Counted from the stretch's first letter, positions 1-16,185 are shown. The stretch is DNA of 64,000 nt from Pseudomonas crudilactis (GCF_013433315.1 NZ_WXVV01000031.1:1-64000), one strand, 5' to 3'. A program made the numbers and translations. Notes: a model not told the origin generated them from the letters alone.

Positions 1-57
1 GATGCATCGCCGATGGTAGTGTGGGGTTTCCCCATGTGAGAGTAGGTCATCGTCAAG
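1..57 (+). rRNA. rrf: 5S ribosomal RNA, 3' part (partial)
   Basis: The window opens inside a 5S rRNA. The segment matches the 3' half of Pseudomonas 5S rRNA, including the conserved GATGGTAGTGTGGGG and GAGAGTAGGTCATCGTCAAG stretches. The 5' half and the rest of the rRNA operon lie before the window. The exact mature 3' end is estimated. Confidence 0.93.
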
Positions 58-69
58 ATTAAATTCCGA

Positions 70-104
70 AACCCCAATTGCGAAAGCAGTTGGGGTTTTG
101 TTTT
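70..104 (+). terminator. Rho-independent terminator of the rRNA operon
   Basis: An 11-bp stem (AACCCCAATTG pairing with CAGTTGGGGTT, with one G-U pair) around a short GCGAAAG-type loop is followed by TTTGTTTT. It lies just after the 5S gene, as expected for rRNA operon termination. Confidence 0.9.
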
Positions 105-189
105 GCCCGCAAAAAAGCATTTCCTTGATTTCTATGCAACGGCCCGGGGCATGGCTATTATTCGGGCCTCATTGTGAGGCGAGACCTGC

Positions 190-1143
190 ATGTTGACGTT
201 GTTGAACCTTCTGAAGGATGGTCGATTCCATTCTGGTCAGGATTTGGGGGCTGCCCTGGGAATAAGTCGAAGTGCGGTATGGAAGCAACTTCAGCATCTT
301 GAAGCTGAGCTTGGTTTGTCTATCCATAAAGTGCGGGGTCGGGGATATCAATTGGCCGCACCATTGACGCTTCTCGACTCTCTGGCGATATCGGCAATTG
401 CGCCACTTTGGCCGGTGACCGTACTGGATTCGGTCGACTCGACAAACGCTGAGGCTTTGCGTGCGATCGGCCAAGGGAGTCTGGCGCCCTTTTTGGTGCT
501 CGCGGAGCGACAAGTCTCTGGGCGTGGAAGAAGAGGTCGCAAATGGGTGAGCCCGTTTGCTGAAAATCTCTATTACAGTCTTGTCCTGCGTATCGATGGT
601 GGAATGCGTCAGCTCGAGGGTTTGAGTCTGGTTGTGGGGTTGGCTGTCTTACAGGCTCTGCGGAATTTTGGCGTGCCAGGTGCTGGATTGAAGTGGCCCA
701 ACGATGTCTTGGTAGGCAACAAGAAAATCGCCGGCATTCTCCTTGAGCTCGTTGGGGATCCAGCAGATGTTTGCCATGTGGTGCTAGGGATCGGCATCAA
801 TGTGAATATGCAGTTGGCTGATGAGGTCGACCAGCAATGGACTTCTATCCGGCTTGAATCTGGCCGAAGCAGTGATCGCAACGCCTTGGTGGCTGAGTTG
901 AGTAAGCAGTTAAACGCTTACATTCAGCGTCACCAGATGGAGGGCTTTTCGGTTCTTCAGGCGGAGTGGGAGGCGAATCATTTGTGGCAAGATCGCTCGG
1001 TTTCATTGATTGCGGGTTCAAGCCAGGTAGATGGTGTTGTGGTCGGAATAGATAGTCAGGGTGCGCTGCGCCTGAGGGTGGATGGCGTGGAGAAAGTTTT
1101 TAGTGGTGGTGAGCTGAGTCTGAGGTTGCGTGATGATTCTTGA
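190..1143 (+). CDS. birA: Bifunctional biotin-[acetyl-CoA-carboxylase] ligase / biotin operon repressor BirA
   Basis: The 317-aa product activates biotin to biotinyl-AMP and attaches it to the AccB subunit of acetyl-CoA carboxylase in the cytoplasm. The N-terminal ~60 residues form a winged helix-turn-helix (GAALGISRSAVWKQLQ), so this is the repressor-type (class II) enzyme. The catalytic domain follows, with the biotinyl-AMP binding loop GRGRRGRKW near residue 111, KWPND near 168 and the KIAGILLE segment. A small SH3-like C-terminal domain ends the protein. The ATG at 190 gives the normal family length. The coding end overlaps the start region of coaX, and birA-coaX adjacency is typical of Pseudomonas. 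No upstream biotin operator was identified. Confidence 0.96.
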   Translation: MLTLLNLLKDGRFHSGQDLGAALGISRSAVWKQLQHLEAELGLSIHKVRGRGYQLAAPLTLLDSLAISAIAPLWPVTVLDSVDSTNAEALRAIGQGSLAPFLVLAERQVSGRGRRGRKWVSPFAENLYYSLVLRIDGGMRQLEGLSLVVGLAVLQALRNFGVPGAGLKWPNDVLVGNKKIAGILLELVGDPADVCHVVLGIGINVNMQLADEVDQQWTSIRLESGRSSDRNALVAELSKQLNAYIQRHQMEGFSVLQAEWEANHLWQDRSVSLIAGSSQVDGVVVGIDSQGALRLRVDGVEKVFSGGELSLRLRDDS

Positions 1144-1885
1144 GCTCGACTGCGGGAACAGCTTTATTAAGTGGCGAGTACTAAAGGCTGCGCCCGGGGC
1201 TCTCTTTTCTGAGGGGGTTGTCGACTCTGATCTGGCGTTGCTTGACAGTTTGAGATCCCTTGATGGGCTATTGCTGCGCAATTGTCGCGTGGTCAGTGTC
1301 AGGACTGCGGAGGAAACTGATGCATTAATCGACGCGATCGAACGGGAGTTCGGTGTTTCGGTGGTGCGAGCGCAGTCAGCTCGTGAAATGTCGGGTGTCA
1401 AAAATGGCTATCAAGACTATGAACGTCTAGGGCTTGATCGATGGTTGGCCATGCTTGGCGGGTTTCATCTCGCATCCGGCGGCGCCTGTTTGGTGCTCGA
1501 TTTCGGGACGGCGGTAACTGCCGATTTTATTGCTGCTAATGGCGAGCATCTTGGGGGCTTTATTTGTCCTGGGATGCCTTTGATGCGGAATCAGTTACGT
1601 ACTCATACTCGCAAGATTCGCTATGGGGATCTTGCTGCCGAGCGCGCGCTCTCCAGCAACGCACCCGGGCGGACCACCGTAGAGGCGGTAGAGCGCGGGT
1701 GTTTATTGATGTTGCGAGGTTTCGTACTGACGCAGCTGGAAATGGCGCGCGCCTACTGGGGGCGAGGCTTCGCAGTCTTTATAACTGGTGGTGATGCTGA
1801 ATTGGTCGCAGATGTCGCGCCCGAAGCCCGAGTCGTTCCCGACCTGGTGTTTGTGGGGTTGGCTATGGCATGTCCTTTTTCCTGA
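1133..1885 (+). CDS. coaX: Type III pantothenate kinase CoaX
   Basis: The 250-aa product catalyses ATP-dependent phosphorylation of pantothenate, the first step of coenzyme A synthesis. It carries the ASKHA-fold signatures of type III kinases: an N-terminal ELDCGNSFIKWR phosphate-binding motif, GLDRWLAMLGG in the middle, LDFGTAVTADF around residue 124 and FITGGDAE near the C terminus. ATG 1133 is chosen because the family begins with MILELDCGN; a GTG at 1130 precedes it directly. The start lies inside the last codons of birA (11-nt overlap), which points to translational coupling. This class is not inhibited by CoA and replaces CoaA in pseudomonads. Confidence 0.95.
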   Translation: MILELDCGNSFIKWRVLKAAPGALFSEGVVDSDLALLDSLRSLDGLLLRNCRVVSVRTAEETDALIDAIEREFGVSVVRAQSAREMSGVKNGYQDYERLGLDRWLAMLGGFHLASGGACLVLDFGTAVTADFIAANGEHLGGFICPGMPLMRNQLRTHTRKIRYGDLAAERALSSNAPGRTTVEAVERGCLLMLRGFVLTQLEMARAYWGRGFAVFITGGDAELVADVAPEARVVPDLVFVGLAMACPFS

Positions 1886-1892
1886 GGTTTGT

Positions 1893-2324
1893 ATGCGTTG
1901 GTTGTTCCTCCTGCTTCTTGTTCTGAATATTTTCTATTATGTCTGGCATCAGCAGGAGGCGCCCTTGCGGGCAAAGGATGTAACGCCTCTCAGTTTGTAT
2001 CGAGGTTCCCAGCAAGACATTCGCTTGCTTAGCGAAACGACAGGTGATGTTCGAGAAGGGCGAGGGGGGCGACGGCAAGAGTGTCTGTTTCTTGGTGGTT
2101 TTTCCCGGCAGGAGTCGCTTTTGGCCCTTCGGCAGCGTTTGACTGATATGGGGGTCGATGTGCAATCTTCGTTGAAGGATGCTGTTGGGGTCGGTTATTG
2201 GTTGTCTGTCGCGCCTCAGAGCCAGCGTTTGTTGGGTGACGCGCAGCTACAAAACCTTTCCAACGAATTCAATGAGTTAAAACATAAAATAATGCTGTGT
2301 GAGGGGGTTGCACCTGCTGAATAG
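1893..2324 (+). CDS. Small SPOR-like membrane-anchored protein
   Basis: The 143-aa product has one N-terminal membrane segment (RWLFLLLLVLNIFYYVW, about residues 2-18) followed by a periplasmic domain. The C-terminal ~80 residues resemble a SPOR (sporulation-related repeat) fold: a conserved CLFLGGFS strand, a helix with ALRQRLTDMG, and GYWLSVAP. SPOR domains bind denuded septal peptidoglycan, but I assign the domain by pattern only. ATG 1893 is chosen because it starts directly at the membrane segment and follows the coaX stop by 7 nt; earlier in-frame starts lie within coaX. It appears to be the last gene of the birA-coaX operon. The exact function is unknown. Confidence 0.8.
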   Translation: MRWLFLLLLVLNIFYYVWHQQEAPLRAKDVTPLSLYRGSQQDIRLLSETTGDVREGRGGRRQECLFLGGFSRQESLLALRQRLTDMGVDVQSSLKDAVGVGYWLSVAPQSQRLLGDAQLQNLSNEFNELKHKIMLCEGVAPAE

Positions 2325-2426
2325 TTTGCATAGAATGGCGCCCGCTCCACAGCGAAGACCTAAACGGGGATTCAAAGTGAGGCGATGTCAACGCAGCTAA
2401 CCTCAGGTTTTTAAATGAGAAAATGC

Positions 2427-2454
2427 TTGACAGGGGTTTGGCATAGTATAGAAT
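2427..2454 (+). promoter_or_regulatory. Sigma70-type promoter of the tRNA-tuf operon
   Basis: A consensus -35 box TTGACA at 2427-2432 and a -10 box TAGAAT at 2449-2454 are separated by 16 bp. They sit 13 bp before the tRNA-Tyr gene. The strong match fits a highly expressed stable RNA/EF-Tu operon. Confidence 0.85.
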
Positions 2455-2467
2455 GCCGGCCTGATTA

Positions 2468-2552
2468 GGAGGGGTTCCCGAGCGGCCAAAGGGATCAGAC
2501 TGTAAATCTGACGTCTACGACTTCGAAGGTTCGAATCCTTCTCCCTCCACCA
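2468..2552 (+). tRNA. tRNA-Tyr (anticodon GTA)
   Basis: An 85-nt class II tRNA with encoded CCA. The acceptor arms GGAGGGG / CCTCC pair, the anticodon loop CTGTAAATC gives GTA, and there is a long variable arm and a GGTTCGAATCC T-arm. It is the first gene of the tRNA-tuf unit. Confidence 0.97.
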
Positions 2553-2577
2553 GATTTAAGCGTGAGCTGCAGGCTCC

Positions 2578-2651
<74 letters not shown>

Positions 2652-2677
2652 AGTTTGCAGGTTGTGCAAAGTGTTTT

Positions 2678-2753
2678 GCTCTTGTAGCTCAGTTGGTAGA
2701 GCACACCCTTGGTAAGGGTGAGGTCAGCGGTTCAAATCCGCTCAAGAGCTCCA
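2678..2753 (+). tRNA. tRNA-Thr (anticodon GGT)
   Basis: A 76-nt tRNA with encoded CCA. The acceptor stem GCTCTTG pairs with CAAGAGC and the anticodon loop TTGGTAA gives GGT. A short ATATCTGCC-type inverted repeat follows (about 2762-2786), probably a processing or partial termination site before tuf. Confidence 0.97.
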
Positions 2754-2838
2754 TATAACAAGGCAGATATGAAAATATCTGCCTTTGTTTTAATGGCTGA
2801 TATTGTTTGTCTAATTTCTTCTGTTGAGGGTGATATCG

Positions 2839-4032
2839 ATGGCTAAGGAAAAATTTGATCGTTCCCTGCCCCACGTCAACGTTGGGACCATTGGTCACGT
2901 TGACCACGGTAAAACCACTCTGACTGCTGCTCTGACTCGCGTTTGCTCCGAAGTTTTCGGTTCTGCAATCGTTGATTTCGACAAGATCGACAGCGCGCCA
3001 GAAGAAAAAGCTCGCGGTATCACCATTAACACCGCACACGTTGAGTACAACTCGAAGATCCGTCACTACGCTCACGTTGACTGCCCAGGTCACGCTGACT
3101 ATGTGAAGAACATGATCACCGGTGCTGCTCAAATGGACGGCGCTATTCTGGTTTGCTCGGCCGCTGATGGTCCGATGCCGCAAACCCGTGAGCACATCCT
3201 GCTGTCCCGTCAGGTAGGCGTTCCGTACATCGTGGTTTTCCTGAACAAGGCTGACCTGGTAGACGACGCAGAGCTGCTGGAACTGGTTGAGATGGAAGTT
3301 CGCGACCTGCTGTCCACCTACGACTTCCCGGGCGATGACACTCCAATCATCATCGGTTCGGCTCGTATGGCGCTGGAAGGCAAAGACGACAACGAAATGG
3401 GCACTACCGCTGTCAAGAAGCTGGTAGAGACTCTGGATGCCTACATCCCAGAACCAGTTCGTATGATCGACAAGCCGTTCCTGATGCCAATCGAAGACGT
3501 ATTCTCGATCTCGGGTCGCGGTACTGTTGTGACTGGTCGTATCGAGCGCGGTATCGTTCGCGTTCAGGATCCGCTGGAAATCGTTGGTCTGCGTGACACC
3601 ACCGTTACTACTTGCACCGGTGTTGAAATGTTCCGCAAGCTGCTCGACGAAGGTCGTGCTGGCGAGAACTGCGGCGTTCTGCTGCGTGGTACCAAGCGTG
3701 ACGACGTTGAGCGTGGTCAGGTTCTGGTTAAGCCGGGTTCGGTTAAGCCGCACACCAAGTTCACCGCCGAAGTTTACGTTCTGAGCAAGGAAGAAGGCGG
3801 TCGTCACACTCCGTTCTTCAAGGGCTACCGTCCACAGTTCTACTTCCGTACTACTGACGTGACTGGTAACTGCGAGCTGCCAGAAGGCGTTGAAATGGTA
3901 ATGCCAGGTGACAACATTCAGATGACTGTTACCCTGATCAAAACCATCGCGATGGAAGATGGTCTGCGTTTCGCTATCCGTGAAGGCGGTCGTACCGTCG
4001 GCGCTGGCGTCGTAGCTAAAATCATCGAGTAA
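2839..4032 (+). CDS. tuf: Elongation factor Tu (first copy)
   Basis: This 397-aa GTPase delivers aminoacyl-tRNA to the ribosomal A site. G motifs are GHVDHGKT (residues 19-26), DCPGH near 81 and NKAD near 136, followed by beta-barrel domains II and III ending VAKIIE. ATG 2839 matches the family start MAKEKFDR and follows a TTGAGGG ribosome-binding site. It is co-transcribed with the tRNA-Tyr/Gly/Thr genes, tRNA-Trp and secE-nusG, the classical tufB arrangement. The protein is identical to that of the second tuf at 19397-20590. At DNA level almost all differences lie in the first ~70 and last ~75 bases. Confidence 0.98.
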   Translation: MAKEKFDRSLPHVNVGTIGHVDHGKTTLTAALTRVCSEVFGSAIVDFDKIDSAPEEKARGITINTAHVEYNSKIRHYAHVDCPGHADYVKNMITGAAQMDGAILVCSAADGPMPQTREHILLSRQVGVPYIVVFLNKADLVDDAELLELVEMEVRDLLSTYDFPGDDTPIIIGSARMALEGKDDNEMGTTAVKKLVETLDAYIPEPVRMIDKPFLMPIEDVFSISGRGTVVTGRIERGIVRVQDPLEIVGLRDTTVTTCTGVEMFRKLLDEGRAGENCGVLLRGTKRDDVERGQVLVKPGSVKPHTKFTAEVYVLSKEEGGRHTPFFKGYRPQFYFRTTDVTGNCELPEGVEMVMPGDNIQMTVTLIKTIAMEDGLRFAIREGGRTVGAGVVAKIIE

Positions 4033-4053
4033 GTGGTTGTAATGTATTTTTCG

Positions 4054-4084
4054 GGCCGGCATAATGGTCGGCCTGATTTTGTTT
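4054..4084 (+). terminator. Weak hairpin after tuf (partial terminator or processing site)
   Basis: A 7-bp stem (GGCCGGC with GTCGGCC, one G-U pair) with a 6-nt loop is followed by TGATTTTGTTTT, directly before tRNA-Trp. It could reduce readthrough from tuf into secE-nusG or serve in RNA processing. Confidence 0.45.
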
Positions 4085-4085
4085 T

Positions 4086-4161
4086 AGGTCAGTAGCTCAA
4101 TTGGCAGAGCGACGGTCTCCAAAACCGTAGGTTGGGGGTTCGATTCCCTCCTGACCTGCCA
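4086..4161 (+). tRNA. tRNA-Trp (anticodon CCA)
   Basis: A 76-nt tRNA with encoded CCA end. The acceptor stem AGGTCAG pairs with CTGACCT, and the anticodon loop CTCCAAA gives CCA. It lies between tuf and secE, a conserved location in gammaproteobacteria. Confidence 0.97.
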
Positions 4162-4206
4162 GATTCACTCGGTGTGTCTGGCTTTCTTTTCACAGGATCT
4201 TCATAG

Positions 4207-4575
4207 ATGACTCCTAAAGCTGAAGCTCAAGGCTCTCGCTTCGATCTGCTCAAGTGGCTTGTAGTTGTCGCTTTGGTGGTTGTTGGCGTTGTTGGCAATC
4301 AGTATTACTCTGCTTCGCCGATCCTGTACCGTGTACTCGCATTGCTTGCCATTGCTGCTGTAGCTGCCTTTGTAGGCCTGCAGACTGCGAAGGGCAAGTC
4401 TTTCTTTGTACTGGTTAAGGAAGCTCGCACCGAGATTCGTAAAGTCGTGTGGCCAACTCGCCAAGAAACCACGCAGACCACCCTGATTGTGGTGGCTGTT
4501 GTTTTGGTTATGGCGTTGCTGTTGTGGGGTCTTGATTCCCTGCTCGGTTGGCTTGTTTCCTTGATTGTCGGCTAA
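4207..4575 (+). CDS. secE: Preprotein translocase subunit SecE
   Basis: The 122-aa inner-membrane protein stabilises SecY in the SecYEG channel. Three hydrophobic segments are visible: about residues 16-33 (LVVVALVVVGVVGNQYY), 38-58 and the conserved C-terminal one (about 90-120). The cytoplasmic amphipathic motif VWPTRQETTQTT near residue 80 is the hallmark of SecE. The long three-TM form is normal for gammaproteobacteria. It starts 45 nt after tRNA-Trp and is followed 9 nt later by nusG. Confidence 0.96.
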   Translation: MTPKAEAQGSRFDLLKWLVVVALVVVGVVGNQYYSASPILYRVLALLAIAAVAAFVGLQTAKGKSFFVLVKEARTEIRKVVWPTRQETTQTTLIVVAVVLVMALLLWGLDSLLGWLVSLIVG

Positions 4576-4584
4576 GGGTGTCCC

Positions 4585-5118
4585 GTGGCTAAGCGTTGGT
4601 ATGTTGTGCATGCTTACTCGGGTTACGAGAAGCATGTGATGCGCTCGCTGGTCGAGCGCGTAAAGCTGGCTGGCATGGAAGATGGCTTCGGCGAGATTCT
4701 GGTTCCCACTGAAGAAGTGGTTGAAATGCGTAATGGCCAGAAGCGCAAAAGCGAACGCAAGTTCTTTCCAGGCTACGTGCTGGTTCAGATGGATATGAAC
4801 GAGGGTACTTGGCACTTGGTCAAGGATACTCCTCGGGTGATGGGTTTCATCGGCGGTACCGCTGATAAGCCTGCGCCGATCACCGATAAAGAGGCGGAAG
4901 CAATTCTGCGTCGTGTTGCTGATGGTAGCGACAAGCCGAAGCCGAAGACTCTCTTCGAGCCAGGCGAAACTGTGCGAGTCAATGACGGTCCATTTGCTGA
5001 TTTCAATGGCGTTGTTGAAGAAGTTAATTACGAAAAGAGCCGGATCCAAGTGGCTGTGCTTATTTTCGGTCGCTCTACTCCGGTAGAGTTGGAGTTCAGT
5101 CAGGTCGAAAAGGTCTAG
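4585..5118 (+). CDS. nusG: Transcription termination/antitermination factor NusG
   Basis: The 177-aa product binds RNA polymerase through its N-terminal NGN domain (starts KRWYVVHAYSGYEKHV) and links it to Rho or to ribosomal protein S10 through the C-terminal KOW domain (GPFADFNGVVEEVNY, about residues 131-145). The GTG start at 4585 gives the standard length and N terminus. It is co-transcribed with secE; a strong terminator follows at 5134. Confidence 0.97.
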   Translation: MAKRWYVVHAYSGYEKHVMRSLVERVKLAGMEDGFGEILVPTEEVVEMRNGQKRKSERKFFPGYVLVQMDMNEGTWHLVKDTPRVMGFIGGTADKPAPITDKEAEAILRRVADGSDKPKPKTLFEPGETVRVNDGPFADFNGVVEEVNYEKSRIQVAVLIFGRSTPVELEFSQVEKV

Positions 5119-5133
5119 CTGAACAAGCATCCC

Positions 5134-5163
5134 AACCCCGCAGCCCTAGGCTGTGGGGTTTTG
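5134..5163 (+). terminator. Terminator after nusG
   Basis: A 10-bp stem (AACCCCGCAG with CTGTGGGGTT, one G-U pair) around CCCTAGG is followed by TTTTG. It separates tuf-secE-nusG from rplK. The next 73 bases form the rplK leader, with a small GCCTTTCGAGGC hairpin at about 5198-5209. An L1-binding site is expected in this leader by analogy with E. coli but is not proven by the sequence. Confidence 0.8.
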
Positions 5164-5235
5164 TCGTCACTGGGATAAACGCGCAAGTAACCGGGGAGCC
5201 TTTCGAGGCGTTCGAACCCGTAATTGGAGTGCCTC

Positions 5236-5667
5236 ATGGCCAAGAAAATTACCGCTTACATCAAGCTGCAAGTGAAGGCCGCTCAGGCTAACCCAAGCCC
5301 ACCTGTTGGTCCTGCTCTGGGTCAGCACGGCGTGAACATCATGGAATTCTGCAAAGCTTTCAACGCCCGTACTCAGGGTCTGGAAGCTGGTCTGCCGACT
5401 CCAGTGATCATCACTGTCTACAGCGACCGTAGCTTCACTTTCGAAACAAAATCCACCCCTGCTTCGGTTCTGCTGAAGAAGGCGGCCGGTCTGACCAGCG
5501 GTTCCGCTCGTCCGAACACCGTTAAGGTTGGCACCGTTACCCGTGCTCAGCTGGAAGAAATCGCGAAAACCAAAAACGCGGATCTGACTGCAGCTGATAT
5601 GGATGCAGCCGTGCGTACTATCGCCGGTTCTGCTCGTAGCATGGGCCTTAACGTGGAGGGTGTGTAA
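5236..5667 (+). CDS. rplK: 50S ribosomal protein L11
   Basis: This 143-aa protein forms, with 23S rRNA, the GTPase-associated centre that also senses uncharged tRNA through RelA. The N terminus MAKKITAYIKLQVKAA and the proline-rich PPVGPALGQHGVNIMEF segment (residues about 22-38) are diagnostic. ATG 5236 follows GGAGTG; an upstream TTG at 5224 would add four non-conserved residues. The stop overlaps the rplA start by one base (TAATG), indicating coupling. Confidence 0.98.
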   Translation: MAKKITAYIKLQVKAAQANPSPPVGPALGQHGVNIMEFCKAFNARTQGLEAGLPTPVIITVYSDRSFTFETKSTPASVLLKKAAGLTSGSARPNTVKVGTVTRAQLEEIAKTKNADLTAADMDAAVRTIAGSARSMGLNVEGV

Positions 5668-6362
5668 TGGCTAAGCTGACCAAGCGTCAAAAGGCTATCG
5701 CCGGCAAAATCGAAGCAGGCAAGGCCTACAACATTGTAGACGCCGCTGCCCTGCTGGCTGAGCTGTCGACTGTCAAGTTCAGCGAGTCGTTCGACATTGC
5801 TGTAAACCTGGGTGTAGACCCGCGTAAATCCGACCAGGTTGTTCGTAGCGCTACTGTGCTGCCGCACGGCACTGGCAAGACTGTTCGCGTTGCTGTGTTC
5901 ACCCAGGGTCCAGCTGCTGAGGCCGCTCTGGCTGCCGGCGCTGACCGTGTAGGTATGGACGACCTGGCTGCCGAAATGAAAGGCGGCGACCTGAACTATG
6001 ACGTAGTGATCGCATCCCCGGATGCCATGCGCGTTGTAGGTCAGTTGGGTCAGATCCTTGGTCCACGTGGTCTGATGCCTAACCCTAAGGTTGGTACCGT
6101 AACTCCAGACGTAGCTACCGCGGTTAAGAACGCTAAAGCTGGTCAGGTTCGTTATCGCACCGACAAAAACGGCATCATTCACACTTCCGTTGGCAAGATG
6201 GGCTTCGACGCCGTCAAGCTGAAGGAAAACGTTGAAGCCCTGATCGCTGATCTGAAGCGTATCAAGCCAGCTTCTTCGAAAGGTATCTACGTCAAGCGCG
6301 TTACCCTGAGCACCACTATGGGCCCAGGTCTGGTCATCGACCAGAGCTCGCTGGACGCGTAA
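5667..6362 (+). CDS. rplA: 50S ribosomal protein L1
   Basis: This 231-aa protein of the mobile L1 stalk is involved in E-site tRNA release. In E. coli it is also the translational repressor of the rplKA mRNA. Diagnostic segments include FDIAVNLGVDPRKSDQ, LGPRGLMPNPKVGTVT (about residues 130-145) and the C-terminal TMGPGLVID. ATG shares a base with the rplK stop. Confidence 0.98.
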   Translation: MAKLTKRQKAIAGKIEAGKAYNIVDAAALLAELSTVKFSESFDIAVNLGVDPRKSDQVVRSATVLPHGTGKTVRVAVFTQGPAAEAALAAGADRVGMDDLAAEMKGGDLNYDVVIASPDAMRVVGQLGQILGPRGLMPNPKVGTVTPDVATAVKNAKAGQVRYRTDKNGIIHTSVGKMGFDAVKLKENVEALIADLKRIKPASSKGIYVKRVTLSTTMGPGLVIDQSSLDA

Positions 6363-6560
6363 GACAAAGGTTGGCGCGATGGTTCGCGCCAATTGAAAGA
6401 TTGGGGTCCCTGCCTGGCGGGGGCTATCCAAGACCGTAGGCGACGCAAGTCTTAAACCATAAGCCTACGCAGATGGTGCTCCCGGTTCCTTACCGAATCA
6501 GACACCAAAACGACATTCGATTCCGATCGAATGAAACGGTAACAAGCAGGAGTTAAACCC
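6363..6560 (+). promoter_or_regulatory. rplJL leader: candidate L10(L12) autoregulatory RNA region
   Basis: This 198-nt gene-free stretch contains a perfect 8-bp hairpin at 6371-6392 (TTGGCGCG / CGCGCCAA) that may end or process the rplKA message. The sequence after it can fold and is purine-rich, ending in GCAGGAG before the rplJ start. The position matches the L10 leader through which the L10-L12 complex represses its own translation in E. coli. The region is assigned by position and not by a full structure model. Confidence 0.6.
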
Positions 6561-7061
6561 GTGGCAATTAATCTCGAAGACAAGAAGGCCATCGTCGCTG
6601 AAGTCAACGAGGCTGCCAAAGTCGCTCTGTCCGCTGTCGTGGTTGATGCACGTGGCGTAACAGTAGGCGCAATGACCGGACTCCGTAAAGAGGCTCGTGA
6701 AGCTGGCGTTTACGTACGTGTTGTACGTAACACCCTGCTCAAGCGCGCTGTTGCTGACACTCAATACAGTGTCCTCAACGACGTGTTCACCGGCCCGACC
6801 CTGATTGCATTCTCGAACGAACATCCGGGCGCTGCTGCTCGTATTTTCAAAGAGTTTGCCAAGGGTCAGGACAAGTTCGAGATCAAGGCAGCTGCGTTCG
6901 AGGGCAAGTTCCTCGCAGCTAATCAGATCGACGTACTGGCAACTCTGCCGACCCGTGACGAAGCAATTTCTCAGCTGATGAGCGTGATTCAAGGCGCTAC
7001 CAGCAAATTGGCTCGTACTCTGGCGGCAATTCGCGACCAGAAAGAAGCTGCTGCAGCCTAA
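6561..7061 (+). CDS. rplJ: 50S ribosomal protein L10
   Basis: This 166-aa protein anchors L7/L12 dimers to the ribosomal stalk base. The N-terminal RNA-binding region carries ALSAVVVDARGVTVGAMT and VVRNTLLKRA near residue 52. The C-terminal helix (SKLARTLAAIRDQKEAA) binds L12 dimers. A GTG start at 6561 after a GCAGGAG site gives the standard N terminus MAINLEDKK. Confidence 0.97.
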   Translation: MAINLEDKKAIVAEVNEAAKVALSAVVVDARGVTVGAMTGLRKEAREAGVYVRVVRNTLLKRAVADTQYSVLNDVFTGPTLIAFSNEHPGAAARIFKEFAKGQDKFEIKAAAFEGKFLAANQIDVLATLPTRDEAISQLMSVIQGATSKLARTLAAIRDQKEAAAA

Positions 7062-7135
7062 GGCTCGTCAACTTCTCGCGTTTTTTGTTTATTTCGATGG
7101 TCGCGTAGGCCGTCCCCCAATTCAGGAATTGAGTC

Positions 7136-7501
7136 ATGTCTCTGACTAACGAACAAATCATCGAAGCAATCGGCCAGAAATCCGTAGTGGAAATCGTTGA
7201 GCTGATCAAAGCGATGGAAGAAACCTTCGGTGTTACCGCTGCTGCTGCTTCGGCTGGTCCAGCTGCTGCTGCCGCTGTTGTTGAAGAGCAAACCGAGTTC
7301 AACGTTGTTCTGCTGGAAGCTGGCGAGAAGAAGGTTAACGTGATCAAGGCAGTTCGTGAACTGACCGGTCTGGGCCTGAAAGAAGCCAAAGAGAAAGTAG
7401 ACGGCGCTCCTCAGGTTGTAGCTGAAGGCGTTTCGAAAGAAGCTGCTGAAGACGCCAAGAAGAAGCTGGAAGAAGCAGGCGCTAAAGTCGAGCTGAAATA
7501 A
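7136..7501 (+). CDS. rplL: 50S ribosomal protein L7/L12
   Basis: This 121-aa stalk protein recruits translational GTPases. It has an N-terminal dimerisation domain, an Ala/Gly/Pro/Val hinge (about residues 38-54) and the conserved C-terminal factor-binding domain with GEKKVNVIKAVRELTGLGL and LEEAGAKVELK at the end. It lies 74 nt after rplJ; a hairpin at 7548 separates it from rpoB. Confidence 0.98.
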   Translation: MSLTNEQIIEAIGQKSVVEIVELIKAMEETFGVTAAAASAGPAAAAAVVEEQTEFNVVLLEAGEKKVNVIKAVRELTGLGLKEAKEKVDGAPQVVAEGVSKEAAEDAKKKLEEAGAKVELK

Positions 7502-7547
7502 GCATCGACTTTGCTCCTCCAGCCCGAGCGTCAAGCGACAGGCTGAT

Positions 7548-7576
7548 GGCTGGTGGCTCTTGCCACCGGCCTTTTT
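7548..7576 (+). terminator. Attenuator/terminator between rplL and rpoB
   Basis: A 10-bp stem (GGCTGGTGGC / GCCACCGGCC, one G-U pair) with a TCTT loop is followed by TTTTT. In E. coli an attenuator and RNase III site at this place sets rpoBC expression below rplJL; the same role is inferred here. The remaining 146 nt up to rpoB hold further GC-rich inverted repeats but no gene. Confidence 0.8.
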
Positions 7577-7722
7577 CCGTTATTGGCAGCCGACTGGGTC
7601 GGTGCTGATAAAGGCGCTGTAACCACCCGATGCGGTGGAGCAAACCATGGGGTTTGCACGATTTTCTGGCTGCTCCCGTCGGGAGGGGCCAAACAAGCAG
7701 GTGACCAAGCTGGGGAACGCTG

Positions 7723-11796
<4,074 letters not shown>

Positions 11797-11860
11797 CACG
11801 TGACGCGAATCGAGAGCGGGGCAGGATTGCCCGCTCTCTGCTCCGCCAGGAGGAAAGGCC

Positions 11861-16060
<4,200 letters not shown>

Positions 16061-16080
16061 GTTCTGCGATAAATGAGCGT

Positions 16081-16153
16081 AAGGCCCTGATCGCTCCGTT
16101 CGTCGAATCGAGACATATTGTCAAGGTTCGACGGGCGGGGAGGTCGGGGCCTT
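16081..16153 (+). terminator. Long RNA hairpin after rpoC
   Basis: Two 27-nt arms at 16081-16107 and 16127-16153 pair around a 19-nt loop. On + strand RNA the stem has one mismatch and five G-U pairs; on the opposite strand those become A-C mismatches, so the structure is specific to the sense transcript. There is no U-run after it. It could be a 3' end stabiliser, an RNase III site or a Rho-assisted end of rpoBC. Confidence 0.6.
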
Positions 16154-16156
16154 GCC

Positions 16157-16185
16157 TTGACTGGGGACAAGATCCTCTTTAGACT
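16157..16185 (+). promoter_or_regulatory. Candidate promoter of the str operon (rpsL-rpsG-fusA-tuf)
   Basis: A -35 TTGACT at 16157-16162 and a -10 TAGACT at 16180-16185 are spaced by exactly 17 bp, starting 4 bp after the rpoC hairpin and about 90 bp before rpsL. Confidence 0.75.
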
